Below, in pieces: positions 7,838-15,384 of a stretch of 34,747 nt of DNA (position 1 is its first letter; every line of letters begins with the position of its first letter). The stretch lies in contig CATLHM010000024.1 in the NCBI GenBank assembly GCA_949949005.1, positions 1 to 34,747 on the forward strand, written 5' to 3'. The notes under the pieces are model-generated. The model was given only the letters and a program-made list of their open reading frames with translations. It searched no databases and was not told the origin of the DNA. The translations under genes and the position numbers were made by a program. The DNA comes from an uncultured Lachnospiraceae bacterium (GTDB taxonomy: Bacteria > Bacillota > Clostridia > Lachnospirales > Lachnospiraceae).

Positions 7838-7915
7838 GGAGCGGCTAAGGAAATTTGTTGCTGGCACAACATGCACTGCCCCCGCGCCTCAGTGGGGAAG
7901 TAACCTTCCCTACCC
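7838..7915 (-). repeat. Structured repeat after cinA, third copy of the rqcH trailer family
   Basis: Read on the minus strand this begins TAGGGAAGGTTACTTCCCC, overlapping the cinA stop codon. It continues through a G-rich block and GTTGTGCCAGCAAC to TTTCCTTAGCCGCTCC. Its order of elements parallels the two units at 14563-14728 (TAGGGGA..TTCCCCC, GC-rich block, GTTGCC..GGCAAC, TTCCTTA, GCGCCCC). As with those, it lies in the sense orientation directly after a gene. Confidence 0.6.
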
Positions 7916-8401
7916 GATTGTCAAAAGCAGCTTATCCAGAAGAAGCGTAAGGGCCGCCTCTGTGGTCAGCGTCCTGATCTCCATCCTGCTTCCCTGGAAA
8001 TGATTTCGGGTGACAAAAACTTCTCCATTCACATAACAGCCGATGTACACAAGCCCCACCGGCTTTTGGGGCGTGCCGCCCCCCGGGCCTGCAATGCCGG
8101 TAACCGCTATGGCCGCCTGGGCCCCGGCCTGCCTTGCCGCCCCCCGGGCCATCTGTTCGGCCACCTGGGGACTGACAGCGCCGTATTCCACAAGGGTCTG
8201 CTCCGAGACACCAAGAAGCCTGTGCTTGGCGGAATTTGCATAGGTCACATAGCTCTCCCCAAACACGTCCGATACGCCCGCCACATTCACCAACCGGGAG
8301 GCGACCATGCCTCCCGTGCAGGACTCCGCACAGGTCACCTGCCAGTGTTTTTTCTGTAAAATGGAAACGATCTTTTCTTCTATGGAACTGTTTTTATTCA
8401 T
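7910..8401 (-). CDS. pncC: CinA C-terminal domain protein, nicotinamide-nucleotide amidase
   Basis: A 163-residue stand-alone CinA C-terminal domain. Such proteins deamidate nicotinamide mononucleotide to nicotinate mononucleotide in NAD recycling. The diagnostic segments are CAESCTGGMVASRLVNVAGV near residues 24-43, the family's GAVSPQVAEQMARGA, and AVTGIAGPGGGTPQKPVGLV near 98-117. The N-terminal ADP-ribose pyrophosphatase-like half of full-length CinA is absent, which is common. It starts only a few bases after the pgsA stop, within the rimO-pgsA-cinA operon. In many Firmicutes cinA lies directly before recA; here another gene separates them. Confidence 0.92.
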   Translation of the reverse strand: MNKNSSIEEKIVSILQKKHWQVTCAESCTGGMVASRLVNVAGVSDVFGESYVTYANSAKHRLLGVSEQTLVEYGAVSPQVAEQMARGAARQAGAQAAIAVTGIAGPGGGTPQKPVGLVYIGCYVNGEVFVTRNHFQGSRMEIRTLTTEAALTLLLDKLLLTIG

Positions 8402-8404
8402 AAC

Positions 8405-8938
8405 TTATTTATTCTCTTTCATTACCTCTTTATTTTTAATTAAGTAATCAACCAGAGACACCACCGTCAGGATCACTGCTATCCATAACACGATCTGGGT
8501 CACAAGGGCAAGGGCGGGGATATCCGCAATCATAAGGCAAACCGCCACCATCTGGAAGGTGGTCTTAAATTTCCCGAAATAACTGGCGGCAATCACAACA
8601 CCGTTGTCCGAGGCCACCAGGCGGAAGCCGCTGATAATGAATTCCCTGGCTATAATAATGATAACCATCCATGAGGGGATTTTATTCAGTTCGATCAGGC
8701 AGATCAGCGCCGAACACACCAGCAGCTTATCCGCCAGGGGATCCATAAACTTCCCGAAATTGGTAACCAGATTGTATTTCCGCGCAATTTTTCCATCCAG
8801 CAGATCCGTCAGGCTGGCGATGATAAAAATTGCCAGGGCAATCCATTTGTCATAAGGGGTTAAGGGTATTAAAAGAAATACTATAAAAAACGGGATCAAT
8901 ATCACCCTGAACATAGTCAGCTTATTTGGCAGATTCAT
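8405..8938 (-). CDS. pgsA: CDP-diacylglycerol-glycerol-3-phosphate 3-phosphatidyltransferase
   Basis: A 177-residue integral membrane enzyme making phosphatidylglycerophosphate, the first committed step to phosphatidylglycerol and cardiolipin. The CDP-alcohol phosphotransferase signature is complete: Asp45, Asp48-Gly49, Ala52-Arg53, Gly62, Asp66 and Asp70. About five or six hydrophobic helices surround it. The start overlaps the end of rimO by 17 bases, so the genes are translationally coupled. Confidence 0.95.
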   Translation of the reverse strand: MNLPNKLTMFRVILIPFFIVFLLIPLTPYDKWIALAIFIIASLTDLLDGKIARKYNLVTNFGKFMDPLADKLLVCSALICLIELNKIPSWMVIIIIAREFIISGFRLVASDNGVVIAASYFGKFKTTFQMVAVCLMIADIPALALVTQIVLWIAVILTVVSLVDYLIKNKEVMKENK

Positions 8939-10259
8939 CTTCCATCTCTCCTATCAAATCGTATTCATTCGAGCCGGTTATGGTTACTTCCACAAAATCG
9001 CCGCTCATTAACTGCCGCTTCGCATGGATAAACAGATAACCGTCCACTCCCGGCGCATCCTTGTAGGTACGGGCAACGTAAACATCCTCATCCGCCACCT
9101 TTCCCTCGATCATTGCCTTTAGCCTTCGTCCCACCATTTTTTCTGCCGTCTCAAAGGCAATCTCCTGCTGAAGCTCCATGAGCTCATCCCTGCGCCGCTC
9201 CTTTATTTCCTCGGGAATCTGATCCGGCATCTCCGCCGCCGGGGTTCCCTCCTCCTCGGAGTAGGCAAAGACTCCCAGCCGGTCAAATTCCATTTCGTCC
9301 ACAAAGGCCAAGGTCTGCTCATGATCCTCCTCTGATTCCCCCGGAAAGCCGGAAATTAAGGTGGTGCGAAGACAGATATCGGGAATTTCCTCCCTGAGCT
9401 TTCTCACCATGGCCTCGATCTGCTCCCTGTCGGTCTTTCTTCCCATCCGTTTGAGGATGGCATTACTGCCGCTTTGAACGGGAATGTCCAGATAGTGACA
9501 GATCTTTTTTTCCTCCTTCATCACCTGTATCAGCTCTTCGGTGATCTCCTCCGGATAACAGTATAAAATCCGGATCCAGCAAAATCCCTCTATCCTGCAC
9601 AGGCTTCTCAAAAGCTCTGGAAGGGCCTTCTTTCCATATAAATCGGTTCCGTAAAGGGTGGTTTCCTGGGCTACCAGAATCAGCTCCTTCACTCCCGCCC
9701 CGGCAAGCTCCCGGGCCTCTTTTAAAAGCGCTTCCATGGGAATACTTCGGTAGCCGCCCCTCACCTTGGGAATGATACAATAGGTGCAGTGCTTATCGCA
9801 GCCCTCCGCGATCTTTAAATAAGCATAATAGCCGCCCGTAGTCATCACCCGCTTTTGTCCCCCTATGGGGGGCTTATCCAGGGGCTCCAAATAGTTGTGG
9901 GGATTTTTCTTCAAAGTCTCCTTCAGGGCCTTTACGACAGCGGAAATAGCCGTAGTTCCAATAATGGCGTCCACCTCCGGAATCTCCCTTTGTATCTCCT
10001 CCTGATAACGCTGGGCCAGGCATCCGGCTACGACCAGGGCCCTGATCTGCCCGCTTTTTTTAAGCTCCCCCATCTCCAATATGGTGTTGATACTCTCTTC
10101 CTTGGCATCCCCTATAAAGCAGCAGGTATTAATCACTGCCGCATCAGCCTCCGACTCGTCGTCCGTAAACTGATACCCTTCCTCGGAGAGCATTCCCAGC
10201 ATCACCTCGGAGTCCACCAGATTTTTATCGCATCCCAGCGAAATAAACAGTATCTTCAT
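8922..10259 (-). CDS. rimO: Ribosomal protein S12 methylthiotransferase RimO
   Basis: A 445-residue radical-SAM enzyme that methylthiolates an aspartate of ribosomal protein S12. The N-terminal UPF0004 domain holds the auxiliary-cluster cysteines Cys10, Cys46 and Cys80. The radical-SAM triad is Cys154, Cys158 and Cys161 in GCDKHCTYCIIP. A C-terminal TRAM RNA-binding domain follows (about 375-440). The N-terminal MKILFISLGCDKNLVDSE is characteristic of RimO rather than MiaB. It is preceded by a terminator-like hairpin after rpoZ and followed by the overlapping pgsA. Confidence 0.96.
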   Translation of the reverse strand: MKILFISLGCDKNLVDSEVMLGMLSEEGYQFTDDESEADAAVINTCCFIGDAKEESINTILEMGELKKSGQIRALVVAGCLAQRYQEEIQREIPEVDAIIGTTAISAVVKALKETLKKNPHNYLEPLDKPPIGGQKRVMTTGGYYAYLKIAEGCDKHCTYCIIPKVRGGYRSIPMEALLKEARELAGAGVKELILVAQETTLYGTDLYGKKALPELLRSLCRIEGFCWIRILYCYPEEITEELIQVMKEEKKICHYLDIPVQSGSNAILKRMGRKTDREQIEAMVRKLREEIPDICLRTTLISGFPGESEEDHEQTLAFVDEMEFDRLGVFAYSEEEGTPAAEMPDQIPEEIKERRRDELMELQQEIAFETAEKMVGRRLKAMIEGKVADEDVYVARTYKDAPGVDGYLFIHAKRQLMSGDFVEVTITGSNEYDLIGEMEDESAK

Positions 10260-10277
10260 CTGTAATCCCTTCTATAA

Positions 10278-10306
10278 GGTAAAAAGAGCCCGCTCACGGA
10301 CTCTTC
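10278..10306 (-). terminator. Terminator between rpoZ and rimO
   Basis: On the minus strand AAGAG-T-CCG pairs with CGG-G-CTCTT and is followed by a short T run (arms at about 10301-10305 and 10284-10288). It could end or attenuate the yicC-remA-gmk-rpoZ transcript before rimO. Confidence 0.6.
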
Positions 10307-10328
10307 TTGCTCCAGGTACGGCGGCTGC

Positions 10329-10574
10329 TCAATCGTCAGAAAGAATCTTGATCTTGCCCTGATTCAGTTCCTCCACAGCCACGGAAAGGGGCTTGGTATC
10401 CTTTTCGTTGACCAGGGGCTCCTCCCCTGCAATAATCTGCCTTGCTCTCTTGGAGGTTGCCATTACAATGGAATACCTGCTGTTGACCACAGGAGCCTCG
10501 CCGGGCTCAACCTCGCTGTTTACTACCTTCATTAAGTCAGAATAAGATGGATGTAACATAATTTCTCCTTTCAA
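10329..10574 (-). CDS. rpoZ: RNA polymerase omega subunit
   Basis: An 81-residue omega subunit that stabilises the beta' subunit of RNA polymerase. The family hallmark SRYSIVMATSKRARQIIAGE lies at about residues 32-51, followed by a KPLSVAVEELNQGKI C-terminal helix. It starts a few bases after the gmk stop with an AAAGGAG site, in the conserved gmk-rpoZ arrangement. Confidence 0.95.
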   Translation of the reverse strand: MKGEIMLHPSYSDLMKVVNSEVEPGEAPVVNSRYSIVMATSKRARQIIAGEEPLVNEKDTKPLSVAVEELNQGKIKILSDD

Positions 10575-10581
10575 AGCAACT

Positions 10582-11205
10582 CTACTTAAACGCCTCCAGC
10601 TCTTTTCGCATCTCAGCGATCAGTTCCGAATTCCGGACAGGCATACTGTGGGCCGCCTGTATCAGCCCATGCATTTCCTCCACACACTGCTCCAGCCTGT
10701 CATTGATCACCAGAAAATCATATTCATCAATGCCTTCCGCTTCCTCCGCCGCCCTTCGCATCCTCTCGTCAATGACCTGGCGGCTCTCGGTTCCTCTCCC
10801 TTCCAGACGCTTTTTCAGCTCTGCGGCATTGGGCGGCATCACAAACATAAGCAGCGCGGTAGGGAACTTCTCCCTGATCTTAAGCGCACCCTGGATCTCA
10901 ATTTCAAGGATAACATCCTTGCCCTTCTCTAACTGCCGCTCCACATATTCTCTGGGAGTGCCATAATAATTGCCGCAGTAGCAGGCATACTCGATCAGGC
11001 CGTCCTCCTCCATCTGCCTCTTAAATTCTTCTTCGCTTACAAAAAAATATTCTTTCCCCTCTTCCTCCCCTGGCCTGGGGCCTCTGGTGGTCATGGAAAC
11101 CGACAGGGAATAATTCTCATAGCTGCGCACCAGCTCCTTCATGAGGGTACCCTTCCCTGTCCCTGAAAATCCTGAAACAACAATCAATATTCCTTTACGT
11201 TTCAT
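10582..11205 (-). CDS. gmk: Guanylate kinase
   Basis: A 207-residue enzyme phosphorylating GMP to GDP with ATP. The P-loop SGFSGTGKG sits at residues 11-19. The GMP-binding segment has [21 protein letters not shown], and a lid region [16 protein letters not shown] follows. The frame extends upstream to 11271, but the kinase begins at [13 protein letters not shown] at 11205 is used; another ATG two codons earlier (11211) is equally possible. The start lies inside the end of remA (overlap about 11 bases), so the two are translationally coupled. Confidence 0.95.
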   Translation of the reverse strand: MKRKGILIVVSGFSGTGKGTLMKELVRSYENYSLSVSMTTRGPRPGEEEGKEYFFVSEEEFKRQMEEDGLIEYACYCGNYYGTPREYVERQLEKGKDVILEIEIQGALKIREKFPTALLMFVMPPNAAELKKRLEGRGTESRQVIDERMRRAAEEAEGIDEYDFLVINDRLEQCVEEMHGLIQAAHSMPVRNSELIAEMRKELEAFK

Positions 11206-11455
11206 TCTCATCTCTGCTTTCCGCCTGTGCCCTGAGTGCAATGGTTTCCGGCAGAAGCGCCGAAAGCACAAGCTGGCTGTTCTCCATCACAAGCACGGCC
11301 TTAGTTTTCCTTCCCTGGGTGGCGTCAATGGCGCTGCCTTCCTCCCTGGCCTTCTGCACCAGACGCTTCACCGGTGCGGACTCGGGGCTGACAATGGCAA
11401 TGATCTTGCCCGCATTCACAATATTGCCAAACCCAATATGAATCAACTTATCCAT
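11195..11455 (-). CDS. remA: RemA/DUF370 DNA-binding regulator
   Basis: An 86-residue DUF370 protein of the RemA type. In Bacillus subtilis RemA forms ring-shaped oligomers that bind repeated DNA sites and activate matrix and osmoprotection genes. The pattern [20 protein letters not shown], then PVKRLVQKA and [15 protein letters not shown], is typical. In many Clostridia the gene keeps this position between yicC and gmk, as here, with a 10-base gap behind yicC. Its targets in this organism cannot be inferred from the window. Confidence 0.92.
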   Translation of the reverse strand: MDKLIHIGFGNIVNAGKIIAIVSPESAPVKRLVQKAREEGSAIDATQGRKTKAVLVMENSQLVLSALLPETIALRAQAESRDENET

Positions 11456-11465
11456 TCTGATTTTC

Positions 11466-12344
11466 CTATTCGATATTCTGGATCTGCTCCCTTACCTTCT
11501 CGATATCTGTCTTTAACTCAATGGCCCGGTTGGAGATTGCAAGATCGGTGGTCTTGGACAGAATGGTATTGGCCTCCCTGTTCATCTCCTGGGCAATAAA
11601 ATCCAGCTTCCGCCCGATGCCGCCTCCCCTAAGCAGCGTATCCCTGGTTGTCTCGATATGGCTCTTTAGCCGAACCAGCTCCTCGTCCACGCAAACTCTG
11701 TCCGCGTAGATGGTTACTTCCATCAGAAGCCTGTTTTCGTCCACCTTGGCATCCGCCAAAAGCTCCTTGACCTTATCCTCCAGCTTCTGCCTGTATTCGG
11801 CAACAATCTGAGGGGAACGCTCCACAATAAAGTCCACGTTCACAAGCATGGTATCCAGCTTCTCCAGAAGGTCGTTTTTTAAATGCTCCCCTTCCTTCAC
11901 TCTGGTCTCCACAAACCCTTCCGCCGCGCCTTTAATCGCTTTGGCAAGAAGGCTCCAGAGCTTCTCCTCGTCAAGGGTCTGCTCTTCCATGGCAAGAACC
12001 TCCGGATAACGGGAAAGGGCATAGACTCCTATATCATTCTCGAGACCAAAATCCTCCGACATCTTCTTTAAGTAGCTTACATATTCTGCTGCAAGCTCCT
12101 TATTATATTTGATGCACACATTCGACTCTGTGTAATCCTCATAGGCTACGAAAACGTCAACCTTTCCCCGCTGGATATAATTCTTGAGCTCATTTCGGAT
12201 GGCTGTCTCGAAAAAGTTAAGCTTCTTGGGCATCTTGATACTCACATCCAGATAGCGGTGATTGACCGATTTCATTTCTACCGTTATTTTACGTTCGGTT
12301 TCCTGTATCTCACATCTGCCAAACCCCGTCATACTCTTGATCAT
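11466..12344 (-). CDS. yicC: YicC/YloC family endoribonuclease
   Basis: A 292-residue YicC/YloC protein, a family shown to have endoribonuclease activity and to influence small-RNA decay. The N-terminus [10 protein letters not shown] and a C-terminal region containing [21 protein letters not shown] and [17 protein letters not shown] are diagnostic. The start is placed at 12344 because a GGAGG site precedes the family-standard N-terminus; the upstream open extension has no homologous feel. It is the first gene of yicC-remA-gmk-rpoZ. Its leader holds three tandem structured repeats and begins at the promoter 12598-12626. Confidence 0.94.
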   Translation of the reverse strand: MIKSMTGFGRCEIQETERKITVEMKSVNHRYLDVSIKMPKKLNFFETAIRNELKNYIQRGKVDVFVAYEDYTESNVCIKYNKELAAEYVSYLKKMSEDFGLENDIGVYALSRYPEVLAMEEQTLDEEKLWSLLAKAIKGAAEGFVETRVKEGEHLKNDLLEKLDTMLVNVDFIVERSPQIVAEYRQKLEDKVKELLADAKVDENRLLMEVTIYADRVCVDEELVRLKSHIETTRDTLLRGGGIGRKLDFIAQEMNREANTILSKTTDLAISNRAIELKTDIEKVREQIQNIE

Positions 12345-12406
12345 GTAAGGCCTCCTGCCGCCCGGGAACACATAGCTGCCCCGAGGCTCTTTCTTCATTT
12401 CAATCT

Positions 12407-12597
12407 GACTCCCCCCTGCCCGCTTCAGCGGGCGTACACATCAGGATGGGGAAATCTTTGATTTCACTCTAACTCCCCCTGCCCGCTTCAGCGGGCATAC
12501 AAATCAGGATAGGGAAATCTTTGATTTCACTCTAACTCCCTTCTGCCCGCTTCAGCGGGCATACAAATCAGGATAGGGAAATCTTTGATTTCACTCT
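12407..12597 (-). repeat. Three tandem structured repeats in the yicC operon leader
   Basis: Three units of 63-64 bases lie end to end (about 12407-12470, 12471-12533 and 12534-12597). They differ at only a few positions. On the minus strand each unit carries two hairpins: GAAATC/GATTTC and GCCCGC/GCGGGC with a TGAA loop. The array begins at the predicted transcription start of the yicC operon and fills most of its 5' leader. A single diverged unit occurs at 27346-27413. Confidence 0.9.
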
Positions 12598-12626
12598 ATT
12601 ATAGGGGAAACGGAGGGTTACGTCAA
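12598..12626 (-). promoter_or_regulatory. Promoter of yicC-remA-gmk-rpoZ operon
   Basis: On the minus strand TTGACG (12621-12626) and a perfect TATAAT (12598-12603) are 17 bases apart. Transcription would start at the first bases of the tandem repeat array, giving a leader of about 245 bases before yicC. Confidence 0.8.
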
Positions 12627-12664
12627 GAATTTATGAAGGGTTAGTTTCCGCCATAAAATCATAG

Positions 12665-12693
12665 TTGTGCTATCCTGATAGGTGCTATATAAT
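12665..12693 (+). promoter_or_regulatory. Promoter of rqcH
   Basis: TTGTGC (12665-12670) and TATAAT (12688-12693) are separated by 17 bases. A small hairpin, CACGC with GCGTG, follows in the leader. Confidence 0.6.
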
Positions 12694-12794
12694 GAAGTAA
12701 CACGCTCACGCGTGCAGAAATTGAATCAACAGGTTATATTTACATCAGGATGCCTGCCATCCGGGCATCCGTTGTGATAGAAAGGAATCTTCCC

Positions 12795-14552
12795 ATGGCT
12801 TTTGACGGAATCACCGTTGCGGCGGTTGTAAAGGAATTAAAGGACACCCTGATTGGGGGACGCATCTATAAGATTGCCCAGCCGGAAAACGACGAGCTGC
12901 TGCTTACCATAAAGACAACTGATGGAGGGCAAAAGCGCCTCCTGATCTCTGCCGGCGCCTCCCTTCCCCTGATCTATCTCACAGAAGGGAACAAACCCAG
13001 CCCCATGACAGCTCCGGGCTTTTGTATGCTGCTGCGCAAGCATCTCCAAAACGGCAGGATCACCGATATCACCCAGCCCGATCTCGAGAGGATCATCCAT
13101 CTTCATATCGAACATCTAAACGAGATGGGGGATCTGTGCCGCAAGCGGCTGATCGTGGAGATTATGGGCAAGCACAGCAATATCATTTTTGTGGGCGATG
13201 GGGATATGATTATCGACAGCATCAAGCATATCTCCGGCATGGTCAGCTCCGTCCGGGAGGTGCTGCCCGGCAGAAGCTACTTCATTCCCCTGACCCAGGA
13301 AAAGGAAAACCCTCTCTGTGCGGACGCTTCCTCCTTCCGCCAGGCCCTTATTGGCAAAAATATGCCCGTTTACAAGGCAATTTACGGCATCTATACCGGA
13401 GTCTCCCCTGTGATCGCCCAGGAAATTTGTTTCCGGGCCAGGGTTGACGGGGATACCTCCACCGCCTTTTTTAAGGAATCCCCCGAAGGCGGGGAGGCTT
13501 TGGACAGGCTCTGGGAGGCCTTTTCCCATATGATGGAACAGGTGAAAAGGGGCGATTTTTCTTCTTCCATTGTCTACACCGACAAAACCCCCAGAGAATA
13601 TGCCGCCCTGCCCCTCACCATGTACGGGGACGGCGAGAGCGTATTGTTTGACTCCATCAGCAGGCTTTTAGAACAGTATTATGCGGAAAAAAGCACCCAC
13701 ACCCGCATCCGCCAGAAGTCTTCGGATCTGCGCAAAATCGTCCAGACCGCCCTGGAGCGGAATGTGAAGAAATACGACTTACAGCTCCGACAGATGAAGG
13801 ACACGGAAAAAAAGGACAAATACCGGATTTACGGGGAGCTTCTCAACACCTACGGCTACGAGGCTCAGACAGGGGATAAGTCCCTGGAGGCATTAAATTA
13901 TTATACCAATGAAAAGATCACCATTCCCCTTGACCCTCTTCTTTCCCCGTCGGAAAATGCCAAAAAATATTTCGACAAATACAGCAAGTTAAAGCGTACC
14001 TATGAGGCCCTCACCACCCTTACCGCCCAGGTAAAGGAGGAAATCGACCATCTCGAGTCGATCCAGGCTGCTCTGGATATTGCCCTGCGGGAGGAAGACC
14101 TGGTGCAGATCAAGGAAGAGTTGATCGAAAGCGGTTATATCCGTCGGAAGGGAGGAACCAAAAAGGCCCGCTTTACCAGCAAGCCCTTCCACTATTTGAG
14201 CAGCGACGGCTTCCATATTTATGTAGGCAAAAACAATTACCAAAACGATGAGCTCACCTTCAAGCTTGCCACCGGCGGCGACTGGTGGTTTCACACGAAG
14301 AAAGTCCCCGGCTCCCATGTGGTGGTAAAGTCCGAGGGGGCGGATCTGCCCGACACTGTTTTTGAGGACGCCGCCAGGCTTGCGGCCTATTATTCCAAAG
14401 CCCGGGGGCAGGATAAAGTGGAGATCGACTACACGGAAAAGAAAAATGTGAAGAAGCCTAATGGCAGCAAGCCGGGTTTCGTGGTGTACTACACCAATTA
14501 TTCCATGATGATAGATTCCGATATCTCGGGGCTAAAACTCCTGGAGGATTAG
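12795..14552 (+). CDS. rqcH: RqcH/NFACT protein (Rqc2 homologue)
   Basis: A 585-residue NFACT protein. In Firmicutes RqcH binds obstructed 50S subunits and directs tRNA-Ala to add C-terminal alanine tails that mark stalled peptides for degradation; older annotations call it fibronectin-binding protein. The NFACT-N domain (about 1-210) includes EMGDLCRKRL then IVEIMGKHSNIIF. A long coiled coil (about 290-420) follows, then the NFACT-R domain with HIYVGKNNYQND, ATGGDWWFHTKKVPGSHVV and NVKKPNGSKPGFVVYY. From memory the B. subtilis protein uses an Asp-Arg pair near 97-98; here the place reads Glu98-Arg99. The start at 12795 has an AAAGGA site and the standard MAFDGITV N-terminus. It diverges from the yicC operon. 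Confidence 0.95.
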   Translation: MAFDGITVAAVVKELKDTLIGGRIYKIAQPENDELLLTIKTTDGGQKRLLISAGASLPLIYLTEGNKPSPMTAPGFCMLLRKHLQNGRITDITQPDLERIIHLHIEHLNEMGDLCRKRLIVEIMGKHSNIIFVGDGDMIIDSIKHISGMVSSVREVLPGRSYFIPLTQEKENPLCADASSFRQALIGKNMPVYKAIYGIYTGVSPVIAQEICFRARVDGDTSTAFFKESPEGGEALDRLWEAFSHMMEQVKRGDFSSSIVYTDKTPREYAALPLTMYGDGESVLFDSISRLLEQYYAEKSTHTRIRQKSSDLRKIVQTALERNVKKYDLQLRQMKDTEKKDKYRIYGELLNTYGYEAQTGDKSLEALNYYTNEKITIPLDPLLSPSENAKKYFDKYSKLKRTYEALTTLTAQVKEEIDHLESIQAALDIALREEDLVQIKEELIESGYIRRKGGTKKARFTSKPFHYLSSDGFHIYVGKNNYQNDELTFKLATGGDWWFHTKKVPGSHVVVKSEGADLPDTVFEDAARLAAYYSKARGQDKVEIDYTEKKNVKKPNGSKPGFVVYYTNYSMMIDSDISGLKLLED

Positions 14553-14562
14553 TCTGTTCGAG

Positions 14563-14728
14563 CAGGGGAGGATTTCCCCCTATTCGCGCGCCGGGCACCC
14601 GTCAGCTCTGCTGACATTTTCCTTTGGGCGCCCGGGCACACCAATTGGATAGGGGATGTTTCTTCCCCCTACCCGCCGCGCGGGGCGCGTGTTGCCTCGG
14701 CAACTATCTTCCTTACGCGCCCCTGCGC
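14563..14728 (+). repeat. Two tandem structured repeats downstream of rqcH
   Basis: Unit 1 (about 14563-14638) and unit 2 (about 14651-14728) share the order AGGGGA..TTCCCCCTA, a GC-rich block, an inner hairpin, TTCCTT and GCGCCC. The inner stem is GTCAGC/GCTGAC in unit 1 and GTTGCC/GGCAAC in unit 2. The outer stem is CCGGGCACCC/GGGCGCCCGG (one mismatch) in unit 1 and GGGGCGCGT/ACGCGCCCC in unit 2. Pairing is kept while the sequence differs. A third relative follows cinA at 7838-7915. Confidence 0.75.
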
Positions 14729-14730
14729 AT

Positions 14731-14772
14731 AAAAAAGACGGGCCAAGGCTTCCATCCTTCCCCGTCTTTTTT
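14731..14772. terminator. Bidirectional terminator between rqcH and coat genes
   Basis: AAAAAAGACGGG (14731-14742) is an exact inverted match to CCCGTCTTTTTT (14761-14772). The A and T tracts give U runs in both directions, as expected between these convergent genes. Confidence 0.9.
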
Positions 14773-14789
14773 AAGCTTTCTTTCAGCTC

Positions 14790-15050
14790 TTAAAGAGTTT
14801 TGCTGGTAAAAAGGCTCTTCACATGCTCAACCTCTTCCTGGGTTGCCTTGGATGCGGGAACATAATAGGACTTCTCCCTTGCCAGCTTGTAAAGCTCCTC
14901 CTGTGACTGCTCACAGGTATTGCGGAACTGCTTCAGGGTCTGCTTCAGCTCCGGATTCTCGGTCTGTGCGATCATTTCGCCGAAACGTACCAGCTCTCCG
15001 TTGATGCCGGTCAGTGTATCTGCCACCATGGTCTTTTCATTTAACTGCAT
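14790..15050 (-). CDS. CotF-type spore coat protein
   Basis: An 86-residue helical protein of the spore coat F (Coat_F, PF07875) type. It contains TLTGINGELVRFGEMIAQTE and REKSYYVPASKAT, a pattern seen in small CotF-like proteins of Clostridia. These proteins are structural components of the spore coat or inner spore layers, made in the mother cell late in sporulation. A GGAGGG site precedes the ATG. It lies 18 bases after a second small gene of the same kind, so the pair is likely one transcript. Confidence 0.82.
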   Translation of the reverse strand: MQLNEKTMVADTLTGINGELVRFGEMIAQTENPELKQTLKQFRNTCEQSQEELYKLAREKSYYVPASKATQEEVEHVKSLFTSKTL

Positions 15051-15068
15051 CTTTCATCCCTCCTAATC

Positions 15069-15254
15069 TTACTGCAAAAATTTCATCAACTCGTTTTTGT
15101 TGTCCATTGCCGATTTAGCCCCTTTTTCAAAGAACTGCTTAATCTGGGAATCGGTCGCAGAGGATGCATATTCTTTCATTTTGCAGTGGGACACGTCGTA
15201 GCCGCCAATCAAATGGCGCAGATTCTGTAAATCAAGCTCTGATAAGTTAGCCAT
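15069..15254 (-). CDS. Small CotF-like spore protein partner
   Basis: A 61-residue helical protein, MANLSELDLQNLRHLIGG and following, with a histidine-cysteine pair (SHCKMKEYA) and a C-terminal KNELMKFLQ. It resembles the first half of CotF domains and is typically found paired with the longer protein directly downstream. An AGGAGGT site precedes the start. The sporulation-type promoter expected here is not clear by eye. Function is inferred from the partner gene. Confidence 0.7.
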   Translation of the reverse strand: MANLSELDLQNLRHLIGGYDVSHCKMKEYASSATDSQIKQFFEKGAKSAMDNKNELMKFLQ

Positions 15255-15384
15255 AAAAAAATACCTCCTGAAAATTAAACGCTGCCGCGCCCTGGCGCCA
15301 GCTTATTATCAAACGCTCAGCATTTGCCATGCCTGACACTCTTATTATTTCCAGAAGGTTTTTATCTATACGGATTTTTTATTT

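Noticed and set aside
12407..12597. Possible CRISPR array
   Set aside because: The three units are fully repeated without unique spacers, and no cas genes are present.
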